DNA from: Haberlea rhodopensis
Taxonomy: Eukaryota > Streptophyta > Magnoliopsida > Lamiales > Gesneriaceae
Assembly: GCA_907163345.1 (NCBI GenBank)
Contig: CAJQUN010000176.1
Location: 868,001-932,000, forward strand
DNA length: 64,000 bases
Direction of reading: 5' to 3'
Part shown: positions 54,551 through 64,000 of the stretch, in pieces
Layout of the letters: every line of letters starts with the position of its first letter
Position numbering within the stretch: the first letter of the stretch is position 1
The notes under the pieces: generated by a model
Database searches by the model: none
Told to the model about the DNA's origin: nothing
What the model saw: only the letters and a program-made list of their open reading frames with translations
Program-made: the position numbers and the translations under genes

Positions 54551-57500
54551 TCATTGCAACATATAACATAAGAGGGTTGGGGGGGAGGTTTAAGATTAGG
54601 GAAGTACGAGAATTTGTCGCACGAGAGAGGATTGATTTCCTGTGCATTCAAGAGACGAAGATGGAGGTCGTCAGTAATAAGCTATGTGAGTCACTATGGG
54701 GAGACGGAGATTTTGATTGGGTTTTCAAGGGCGCGATGGGAGTTGCCGGGGGATTACTTAGTATTTGGAAGAAAGGGTGCTTTTCGATGGATAACTGTTG
54801 GGGAGAAGATGGAATTTTGGGAGTAGAAGGATATTGGGGAGTTGATCGAGTAAAATGCCATGTAGTAAATGTCTATTCCCCGTGTGAACTGAGCTCTAAA
54901 AAGAGCTTTGGAAGATGTTGGAAAGAAGGATACAGGCTCTACCTGATGAGCGTTGGTGCATCTGTGGGGATTTCAATGCGATACGTAGTCGCTTCGAGAG
55001 GCGGGGCAGGAATAGTAATAGCAATGATAGAGAATGCCGGGATTTCGATGCTTTCATCTGTGGGTTGGGATTAGTTGACTTACCGCTGGTAGGCAGAAAA
55101 TTCACGTGGTATAGAGCAGATGGTTCTTGTGTTAGCAGGCTGGACAGATTCCTCCTGTCAGATAAATGGGTTGAAGAATGGCCTAACCAAATCCAGCGGG
55201 GAATCAATAGGAGTGTGTCAGACCATTGTGCCATCGTGTTGAAATCTTTCGTTGAGGACTGGGGACCCAAACCTTTCCGGGTAATTGATTCGTGGATGCA
55301 ACATCAGGAATTCAAGGTATTTGTCGAAAAGTGTTGGAGTGAGTTCAGAGTTCAGGGGTGGGGGGGTTTTGTTCTGAAAGAAAAATTTAAAATGCTGAAG
55401 GATAAGCTCAGAGGTTGGAATAAGGAGGTGTTTGGTTCTATGGATGTCAGAATTGAAGAGTCTCGAGCAAAGATTTTGGAATGGGATGTAATCGCGGATC
55501 GACGAGCTCTGCATTCTGACGAAGTGGCTTTAAGAAGGAATGAAGTGGTAACGCTGCTAGGACGAATCAGGAACAAGGAGTCACTACTTTTTCAGAAGTC
55601 TCGAATAAGGTGGCTTCAAAACGGAGATGTAAACTCAAGATTCTTTCATAAATTCGTGAACAGGAGGCGGAAGAAGAACGAATTAGTGGGAATCGAGATC
55701 GATGGACAGTGGGTGGATACGGTGACGGGGGTAAAGAGCGGGGTCCAGGGCTATTTCGCGCAGAGGTTCCAGCAGGACGAATGGCTTAGACCTCGACTCT
55801 CCGGCATTACCTTTACTCCGTTAACTGATTTGGACAACGGGAGTCTTACTTCTGAATTCGGAGAGGAAGAGGTAAAACAGGCGGTGTGGTGCTGCGAGAG
55901 CTCAAAAAGCCCTGGCCCTGATGGATTCAACTTCAGGTTTATCAAACAATTTTGGCATGTCGTCAAGGATGATTTCCTGAGGTTCCTTTCTGAATTCCAT
56001 AGGAATGGTAAGATTGTTAAGGGGGGCAACCCCTCTTTTATCGTCTTGGTGCCTAAGTCGGAGAACCCGGTCAACATTGGGGAGTATCGACCGATATCCC
56101 TAATTGGTTGTGTGTATAAAGTTTTGGCGAAGCTTCTGGAAAATAGATTAAGCAAGGTATTGGATAGGGTGATATCTGCCACCCAGACGGCATTCGTGGG
56201 GAACAGGCATATAATGGATGGGGTTATTATCATAAATGAGCTGCTAGATGAGTGGAAGCGGACCAAAGGGTCAGGTATACTCTTCAAGGTCGACTTTGAG
56301 AAAGCCTACGACACAGTTCGTTGGGGTTTCCTTGACGAGGTAATGCGGTTAATGAATTTCTCTGACAAATGGAGGTGCTGGATTATGGAATGTGTCACCA
56401 CTGCGAAAGCGTCTATTCTTATTAATGGGAGCCCAACTTTGGAAGTAGAAATGAAGCGGGGACTGAGGCAAGGGGATCCTTTATCCCCTTTTCTGTTTAT
56501 CTTAGTGGCTGAGGCGCTGTCAAAATTGATACACAAGGCGGTGGAGACTAATGCCTGGACGGAGTGCAAAGTGGGTAGCCACAACATACCGATTTCCCAT
56601 CTTCTGTACGCTGATGACACGGTTCTGTTTGGAGAGGCAACAATGGATAATGTCAGAACATTCAAAGGGGTGCTTCGCATATTTGAATTGATATCGGGTT
56701 TGAAGATTAATTTCGTTAAGAGCAGTTTAATCGGCATTAATGTCGATCCGGTTCAATTAGATGCGATGGCGGGCGTACTGAACTGTAAAGTGGGGAATGT
56801 GCCTTTTAAATATCTGAGTATCCCGATGGGATTAAGTCCGATGAGATGTGCGTCTTGGGATCCGATCTTGGAGAAAATTCGGAAACGACTGGCGGCCTGG
56901 GATGATAAATGCCTCTCCTTTGGGGGTCGGATGGTTCTACTGAATGCCGTGCTGTCTTCGTTACCGGTCTATTTCTTCACCCTGTTTCGCGCACCAAAAG
57001 CTATCCTTTCCAAAATTCGATCACTTCAATCTGCATTCTTGTGGGGGGGTGGGGAAACCTGTCGGAAAGTGGCATGGGTCAAGTGGGAGGTGGTTTGCAA
57101 ATCTAAGCCAAGGGGGGGTTTGGGGGTAAGAAACCTGGATTTTTTTAATAAAGCGTTATTAGGAAAGTGGGGGTGGGAGATTGTTAAGGGGGGAAATGCT
57201 TTGTGGTTGCAGGTTTTGTCATCTAAATACGGTACTCTAAACTGGCGAGAGATTGTCTCTGGGAGAGGGGGGCCGAGGGGGGTGCAGTCGATGTGGTGGA
57301 GAGATCTTCTACAGAACACTTTTTTGGATCATTCGGGGTGGTTTTTGGGGGGGCCTGGTTCGGAGGGTAGGGAATGGTCTAGGGACGAAATTCTGGTCGG
57401 ATATCTGGGTGGAGGAGGTAAGCCTGGAAGAGAAGTTCCCAAGACTTGCATCTATAGCGCGGGATAGAGACATCTTATTAGGGAATATGGGGGGGTGGGT

Positions 57501-58247
57501 GGAAGGTATTTGGATTTGGCGTTGGGATTGGAGACGGGAATTATTCGACTGGGAGTTAGATGTTTTTGCTGTGTTAATCAATTTTATTGACAGGTCAACT
57601 TTGGACCAAGACAGGGAAGACACATGGGAATGGCGCCTTGAAGACAACAAATGCTACTCTGTCCGCTCGGCTTATCGAATTTTTGAAGAGGATGAAGATC
57701 TTGATGATGAATCTGTTTTGATCTATGAGGATATCTGGAAGACTTTGGCCCCGAAAAAAGTTGGAGCGTTTGCTTGGCGGGTATTTAAAGACAGAATTCC
57801 GACCAAGGTTAACTTACGGAACGTAATGTTATCCAAGGTCCGATCCCAGATCTGTGCGCTCTTTGTAATCAACTGGAGGAGACTACAGAGCATCTTTTGT
57901 TCAGGTGCTCGGCCTCCTACGCGTTATGGATGAAATGTTACAGGTGGTTGGGAGTTACTCTTGTTCTTCCGGACAATCCGGCTACTCACTTGTTACAGCA
58001 CAAATGGCTTTGGAAGCGAAGACGAGGGAGAATGGGTTGGTTGACTATTTGGTTGGCGGTTTTATGGACGATATGGTTGGGCAGAAATAATCTAGTTTTC
58101 AGGGGCAACATCGACAAGGATGAAGAGTTTTTCAATCTAGTTCTTTTTAGATCTTGGTTTTGGATTAGAAATAGAAGCGGTCGTAGTTTCACTTATGTAC
58201 TGTCGGGCTGGGCTACTGAGCCGAGGATTTGCTTATTAGCTTCTTGA
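54547..58247 (+). pseudogene. LINE ORF2 (endonuclease, reverse transcriptase), three frameshifts
   Basis: 54,547-54,900 begins an APE-type endonuclease (MIIATYNIRGLGG, IQETK). An indel in the A-run near 54,898 shifts to the 54,915-57,350 frame, which has CGDFNAI and SDHCAI (end of endonuclease) and then reverse transcriptase (SPGPDGFN, EYRPISLIGCVYK, FKVDFEKAYD, RQGDPLSPFLF, and catalytic YADD near 56,610). A change in the G-run at 57,344-57,350 shifts to 57,350-57,845 (zf-RVT region, APKKVGAFAWRV). A third near 57,840 leads to 57,852-58,247, with the terminal CALC...HLLFRC zinc-like motif. Together these are all domains of a plant L1 ORF2. Catalytic residues are kept, so only indels inactivate it. 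Confidence 0.93.
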
Positions 58248-58353
58248 ACATTTTATTTACGCTTCTTTTGGGTTTGTGCGAGCCTGCTCGCTTTTTTGTA
58301 AACTTTCGTAGTACCTCTGGTACTCTGTTATATATATATGCTTTTTTCCGATC

Positions 58354-58368
58354 AAAAAAAAAAAAAAA
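58354..58368 (+). other. LINE poly(A) tail
   Basis: A run of 15 A following CTTTTTTCCGATC, directly before the 3' target-site copy. It marks the RNA 3' end used for target-primed reverse transcription. Confidence 0.93.
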
Positions 58369-58380
58369 TAGAACGAAAGG

Positions 58381-58917
58381 GAAAATAAAGCCATTCATGA
58401 AAAACAACCGACTTTCACCAAAAAAAGCTCTAGAGCAATTCTTAGCATGCTAGCTTTAGCTACGTTCAATTTCAATTACTAGTTTAAGTACATTTTCGAA
58501 TTCCCTTTATGTTTTCGATTAATTTCGTCAGTTTCCTTTCATAGTAGTTTCTATTTGTAAAAATGTCCATTTTGTTCTTCAATAACGTAAAAGTATATTT
58601 ATGTTCATTAAACTTTATATCAAATCAAGGCTCACGTTGTTTTGATTTTTAGAACGTACGAATCGTACATGGCCACCCGCAACACAAATTTACACCAAAC
58701 ACTAGGATTCAAATCTTAAAAATCATCCAAAATCTGAGACCTTTCTCATTTTCATTTTCCAGGCATACAACTACATTTACTCATCCCCATCGAGCCTGCA
58801 ACTTTGTTCCCGTCTACCATTTTTTGGGTAGCTGTGAATTAGCATGATGAGATGCAGACCCGCCTTATAAACATACCATCAGGTGAAGAACTGGAACGAC
58901 TCGAAAATCATTGCCTC
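58381..58917. other. Intergenic DNA between the LINE and BMS1
   Basis: Presumed BMS1 3' UTR and downstream region. No reading frame or repeat is recognised. No clear plant polyadenylation signal could be singled out. Confidence 0.5.
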
Positions 58918-61900
58918 TTAATTTCTGCGCATTCTCTTCTTTGCTTTATCCTGCTCTCGGTACCTTCCTCTTCTTTCCTCCCTCTGTCGCTTTTTTGACA
59001 GTTGTTCTTCCTTTGCGCGCTCCACTTCTTGTGCTTTCCTCTTGGCCTCTTCCTTGAGTTTGCGTTTTTTCATCTACAGGAAAAACAAACGGCCCAAGTG
59101 TCAAATAAAGACGTACTATCAAAAGCTAAAGTTGATCGGCTTGGATGCTAATACAAACTAACAAGATCAGTTTTCCAATAGATTCTGATTGGAATCGATG
59201 GGTGGGGAAATGTGTAATCGCCAAAAAACTTTATTTTTTGCTGATGCACAGTATTCCTTTTAACTCTCCCTTCCTGTTACGGAAAACAAATAATAGCATC
59301 CAGCAGACAACTGGAGGTGATCATTTCAAATTTTGTGTAAATTTTTTAAAATTTCAGGTTTTGCTACACGAAAATATTAGAATCGCCACCCAATCTGTGT
59401 GTTTCCCAAGCCAAAGATCCTGGTTCTGCCCTTAGCGCCATCATCAATATGAAAGCTAAAGTCTTAAAAAAAACAGGTTCTAAGTGAGTTGAGAGGCTTC
59501 GATTTTGATTCAAGCAACAACACTACCTTTTCATTCCTGATGAGTTGAAGGTGTTGAACAAGAGCATGCACTCTTCGCTCGTGAGGCTCCATAACAACAG
59601 CTCGCCTATTTTCAAGCAGTGGTCTCTTACGAGAGGGTGTGATCTTAGGCTTCGATGCAAATGGTAGAGCTGCCTGTAAAGACTTGGGTATAACCAATGG
59701 ATTGAACTTCCTAGGTTTTCTTTCAATTGCCTGCACAGTCACATGGGTAAGAATAACTCACGTCAATAAAGGGAAAAAAACACTCATATGGATGAGACAG
59801 ATTTTAGAAGCTCATATATGTTTTCACTTGCCTTGTATAGTGAATCCTTGTTGACTGGAATTGGAAGGTTCTGTTCCCTTCTTAGTTCAGCAACAGTTTT
59901 CATTCCTTGCCAGGTTTGATCACGAGGCAGTAATGCTGTTGTCAAAGGGTTGTAAAATTCAGGAACTTCAACCTGAGTCCAAGCACGTAAAAAAACAACA
60001 TCGCCCATTTTAATTTTATCCTCAAAAGTGCATCTAGCAATTCCTTCTTTTGCAAATCCACCTTTCTTTTTGAACTTGTTAGCAATCTCTTCTTTTGCAG
60101 CCTATATAAGCAATAAAATCATTTAAGATAAATGGACATAAAGACAGAAAATGAAATGACACGTAATCTAAGCATAAACATTACAGATAAAAGTTAGTTT
60201 CTACAGTCAAGAATCTGAGTAAGATAGGTGGAGATACCTTCTTTACTTGCCCACGGATTCCACTAACTGTGCGTATGGCAGCGCCTTCAAACCTGGCTAT
60301 TTCAAGATCGGAAGTGAACATGTCTTCAATAAAAGCAGTTTTCTTGAAGATCTTGCAGGCATAACCAACGAGCTTGATCTTCTTCACTATCCTTGTGGCA
60401 TGGTTGAATTCCTGGATCGTTGCGGTAGCTGTGATCCTGAATGCTGACTGAAGCATATAGAAATATATCGCAAGGGAAAAATGTAGTTTTTTAGAGAAAA
60501 AAGTCTCCAAACATAAGCAAACACTTGCCCAAAATAAGAAACAAAATTAAAAAAACAAAAAACAAACTTCGTTTGGCAAAAAGCTTTCCAGTGTTCTTGA
60601 TTAACTAATATTGTAGGATAAAGACGATGATTTGTCGATGGAGTGATTAAATTTGGACATGTCACTGGGAGGAATCAGCAATTAAGTTATTTGGCGAGTC
60701 ACTCCTCCCACATATCATATTTCACACATCACCCCACTAATCTAGTTCTTTATTCGCTAAACAACACTAGAATTGAAGAGCTTTCGTCTTAGCACAGCGA
60801 AGTCAAATATTCATACTACCTGATTATTTGATAAATTTTGTACCGCTACCACCCCCGTGTGGGGAGGTGCAAGTGGGCCCCAAAACATGGCAAGACAATG
60901 CATATGCTCAGGAGTGTATTTGAGCATGCGATGGCGACCATTACTGTCCTCAATAGCATAAATGGGCATGGTTTGGTAGCGTCTCCATCCAATAGAAACA
61001 ATAATCGGGTCTCTCGTCTTCAACACTTTCTTGTGCCATCTATGACGCTTTATCCGTGCCTTCAGAGAGAAGAAAACTAAGACTTAATGGTGTTATCACT
61101 CCTAGAAAAGAAAGGCAACCAAATGGGCAATCGGCATCAAATAAAACATAGGAAAAGTACTGTGTTCAGCACAGTTCTGAACCTGCATATATCCAACATT
61201 TTCCTCTCCAAGAGCAAGTCCGCCAACAAGAACAGGATGACAAGGATCAAAATTTTCAACCATTTCACAGGGAACGCCATGAACTTCTAGTCTAAGATAA
61301 GTACCAGTTCTGTAACCCTCTATCTCAATGCGGGTTATATCATCAAGTTCGTTAAGTTCAGCCATGTTAACTTGCTTTCGAAGTTCAATCTCCTCCTTCA
61401 ACTGCATAATTAAGGAGAATCAGAGTTCAATTTATTCTTTCATATAGCTCATCAATATTAGCACAGAAATATTACCTTATCAAAGAAGCCACTTCCATTA
61501 CTTAGACCATGACCTGACTTGGTGTCCTTATTGCCATCTTCTTCATCGGAAAACTCTGAACCATCATATGTGAAATAGAATTAAGGGCACAACAGTTCAA
61601 CATAGGCATACTGGATGCTGTGGAAATTGTAAGAGATGGCCAAACAATATGAACATCTCGACATAGATATATGCCCATTTAAAATTCATTTTCATGCCAG
61701 GCAGTTGTCACCTCAAATTTCAAGAGGAATCAACAAATCGGAGCCAACAACCAGAGACACGTGACAACATCACCATAAAGAAAACGTAGCACTTGAAATA
61801 CAAGAGATTCATACAGCATGGTTTGACAGCACTAACCCTGTCATCAGTTAACACTCCCAAAACATTAAAAAAAGTAGCATCATCATAGAAGGATATTGAG

Positions 61901-62390
61901 CATCAAATTTGGCACGAAGTGCAAGTTTTTTCAGCTTCCGCTCATCAGCTGCCGAGTCGTCATCCTTGTCAGCACCATCCAGATCATCTGCATGATGACT
62001 GTTGAATTTCTGTCCTGTTTCCAAGTCTTCAAATTCACCAAAGACAGAATCATCACCACCACCATCATTGGTGGTTTCTGAGATTTGATTTCTCAAGGAT
62101 GCTTTTGACCAGTCTCCAGTGACGAAACGATTGCGAATGCTTGCATTTAGATCTTCAGTCTTCCAATTCTTTTGGCTTGCTGTATTTAAGAACTTCGAGC
62201 AATCATCAATATCAACATCATTCACATCAGTTCCTTCCTTCAACTTCTGCAATTAATCAATGATAGAGCAATTACAACATGAAAGGCAAAAAAAAATACC
62301 ACCATGAGTTGTATCAACATCGATACCGAACCTGACCGAGATCATTTTAATACTTAAATGAGGATATCACACATGCACGTGCACGCAAAC

Positions 62391-62443
<53 letters not shown>

Positions 62444-64000
62444 ACAGTATTCAGGGGCAAACCTTGTTTCCTTCCCCTTTCGGCTTAAAGAATTCATCAT
62501 CCTCACTTTCATCCTCATCAATGCAGTCTGGAATATCATTTAAAGATTTTGATGCAGGTTTCCCATACACCAGCTGCATAAGATTGATGTTCTGTCTCAA
62601 AGAGGTTCGCTCTGCCAAGGATTCCTTCCATTTTGAAATATTTCCCATCTCTTCTGCAAAGCAACCAAATTTAGTATGGGAGAAACATAATTTTTCTCAA
62701 ACAATTAGGACCCTTATTGAAAGAGGGCGAGAGAAATTGCATACGGTGCTTATAGGTTACTTTAACAGAATCAGGAAACTTCAAGAGAAAAGATGAATAC
62801 TTTACCATGATCTTCTTCATCCGCTGATAAATCAGAATCAGAATACACATTTTCATCGTTTCCATTTTCTGTCTCATCATTGTTGCTAGAATCTCGCTCG
62901 TCTTCTTCAGAATCCTGGGAAGGTATCATTGACAAAAATTGGTGTGCATTTCTAAATGGAAGTTTTCTTTCCAAAAGTAACTATAAAAAATATGACGCAA
63001 CCACTCATAACCACTACATGATAAGGCATAAATATAAAGATATCTAGAAGTGCACAAGTGTAGAATGAGATATTTGTCCAACAAATTACCTTCAAATGAT
63101 CGATATCCATGTCATTTTCAAATATAGCTTTTCTCCTCACCCTTCCCTCGCAAATATCAATCTGCTCGATCGGAGGCTTTTTCTCGGATGCAAAAAAGTT
63201 TTCCTCATCAGAAATATCATCAGTGGCTTTTGTGGATGAAGTCTTTTGAATAGTTTTCTTTCTCTCGGAAGAATCCAGAGCATCTACATCCTTTGCATCA
63301 CTTTCTTCATCTGAGTCATCATTGTCATCTAGCATACCAAATTGATATTGATGTACTGCTTCTAAAGGTTCTCCCAAATCAGTCGAGACATTTTGTGCTT
63401 CTAATAATAGATTAGGTTTTTTCCCAAAAAGAGATATGAAGCTCTTTTCCAGCTTCTCATCAACAGAATATTTAGTGTTCTGCAAGGATTTAACCAATTC
63501 AACCCCAACATCCCGCTCTTTTCCTGGAAGTGGAAGGAAATATTTTAGAGAACAAGAGCACAATATATGAACTTAGTCGCACTCTTAACCTCTCCAGGCC
63601 TCCTGTTCAACTTTAGTCAATAGGAATTATTTACTACAATATACACAAAAGTCATGCATAAAATTGGTTTTTAAAGATAACATAAGGGGTGGAGAAAGAA
63701 TGAAATTCATCCAAATTTGAGACAGCGTATACCAAGTATAATGCCATGCCCAACCTATGACAATCCTAATTCTACATACAGTCAAAAGGGGAATAATGTA
63801 TAACATGAAACATAGTGTAAACCTTTGTGTATCATTCCAGTATCAGCTCCATCATCCTTAGAAAACTGCACAAAGTGGTCGTTTATATTTATGTAGACAG
63901 CATCCTTGTCATAAAGGAGATCTCCTAGTCCACACATAGGAGCATAAAATAGCTTTTCCTTGTCACGCAATCCCTTCTTTTTGGCAGCTGAGGGCAGAGG
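58918..64000 (-). CDS. BMS1: Ribosome biogenesis protein BMS1 homologue, 3' part (12 exons, start outside window)
   Basis: BMS1 is a nucleolar GTPase of the SSU processome needed for 18S rRNA maturation. Exons (minus strand): 64,000-63,823, 63,523-63,090, 62,914-62,806, 62,653-62,463, 62,246-61,897, 61,569-61,476, 61,401-61,183, 61,059-60,820, 60,447-60,238, 60,101-59,832, 59,730-59,527, 59,073-58,918 (TAA). All phases join, giving about 884 residues against about 1,150 for plant BMS1, so the N-terminal GTPase domain lies off the window. Seen in order: the end of the AARP2CN domain (KLFYAPMCGLGDLLYDKDAV); a long acidic region (EDERDSSNNDETENGNDE); GNISKWKE; SVFGEFEDLETGQ; FDAQYDGSEFSDEED; the Bms1/Tsr1 C-terminal domain (IEGYRTGTYLRLEVHGVPCE, FDPCHPVLVGGL); RIKRHRWHKKVLKTRDP; and a lysine-rich tail. 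It has no frame break, unlike everything around it. Confidence 0.95.
59731..59831 (-). other. BMS1: GC-AG intron in BMS1
   Basis: 101 bp. The donor is AAG/GCAAGT (59,831-59,826) and the acceptor TGCAG at 59,731. It joins DSLYK to AIERKPRK in phase 0. AAG/GCAAGT is the usual context for functional GC donors. Confidence 0.85.
61570..61896 (-). other. BMS1: U12-type AT-AC intron in BMS1
   Basis: 327 bp. The 5' splice site is ATATCCTT (61,896-61,889), an exact U12 consensus. The branch motif CCCTTAAT (61,587-61,580) has its adenosine 11-12 bases from the 3' AC (61,571-61,570). Splicing there restores the conserved AQYDGSEFSDEED with correct phase (two bases left, one base taken). No GT-AG alternative gives that sequence. 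Confidence 0.9.
62395..62440. repeat. (AG)n microsatellite in a BMS1 intron
   Basis: About 23 AG repeats on the plus strand, inside the intron 62,247-62,462 and about 20 bases from the donor at 62,462. Read as (CT)n in the transcript. Confidence 0.95.

Larger units (their letters stand above)
52077..58364 (+). mobile_element. Plant L1-type LINE, full length, frameshifted
   Basis: Flanked by a perfect 16-bp target duplication AAAATAGAACGAAAGG (52,061-52,076 and 58,365-58,380). It ends in a run of 15 A, the last few shared with the target copy. Order: pyrimidine-rich 5' UTR with a repeated GGCGAGCCCCC phrase (52,075 and 52,153), ORF1, ORF2, short 3' UTR. The intact duplication and tail point to fairly recent arrival, yet ORF1 has one frame break and ORF2 three. 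Confidence 0.95.

Noticed and set aside
61476..61555. GT-AG reading of the BMS1 intron with an acceptor at TTCAG (61,556)
   Set aside because: It would need a GT donor that is not available in phase and would drop the conserved AQYDGS; the AT-AC reading fits sequence, phase and branch motif.
1..64000. tRNA, rRNA or other structural RNA genes
   Set aside because: Nothing with a recognisable A/B box cloverleaf or rRNA segment was seen by eye; the tRNA-like matches are retrotransposon primer sites. A tRNAscan/Infernal run would settle it.

Overview
This window is nuclear DNA from a flowering plant, most likely a eudicot. The evidence is plant-type LTR retrotransposon lineages (Sirevirus, Athila/Tat, chromoviruses), a plant L1-type LINE, and an intron-rich BMS1 gene. 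I cannot name the species. About 85-90% of the window is transposon-derived. The only host gene with an intact reading frame is BMS1, on the minus strand at 58,918-64,000, which runs off the right edge.

Layout. 1-1,991 is one long chromovirus-type LTR cut by the window edge. 2,743-3,660 holds two tandem copies of kinesin-7 motor-domain exons (pseudogene). Copy 2 is split by a degenerate gypsy element at 3,710-8,125. 7,723-16,206 is a four-unit tandem array of about 1.7-1.8 kb. Each unit joins the end of that gypsy element, the end of the kinesin fragment and most of a Copia LTR; one unit also carries a Sirevirus-type solo LTR. A decayed Copia element (15,000-18,741) is fused to a 5'-truncated chromovirus (18,742-22,125).

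22,126-49,640 is a nested stack on the minus strand. An old Copia element was interrupted by an internally deleted Athila/Tat element (to 39,012). The Athila element was in turn interrupted by a very young Sirevirus (25,754-36,100, target duplication GTAGT) and by a solo LTR (37,106-38,373, target duplication AAAAG). Separately, a Tekay-type chromovirus (39,688-48,542, target duplication AAATC) entered the gag of the same Copia. 49,690-52,060 is AT-rich DNA with small remnants. 52,077-58,364 is a full-length but frameshifted LINE with a poly(A) tail and a 16-bp target duplication.

BMS1 is the GTPase-family factor for 40S ribosome biogenesis. The window contains its last 12 exons (about 884 residues). 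All exon phases join cleanly, and one intron is a textbook U12-type AT-AC intron. I found no convincing unknown biological system. The most informative observations are the U12 intron, the kinesin exon duplication and tandem array, the intact third ORF of the young Sirevirus, and arrays of a GATCGATC-centred palindrome shared by LTRs of unrelated families.
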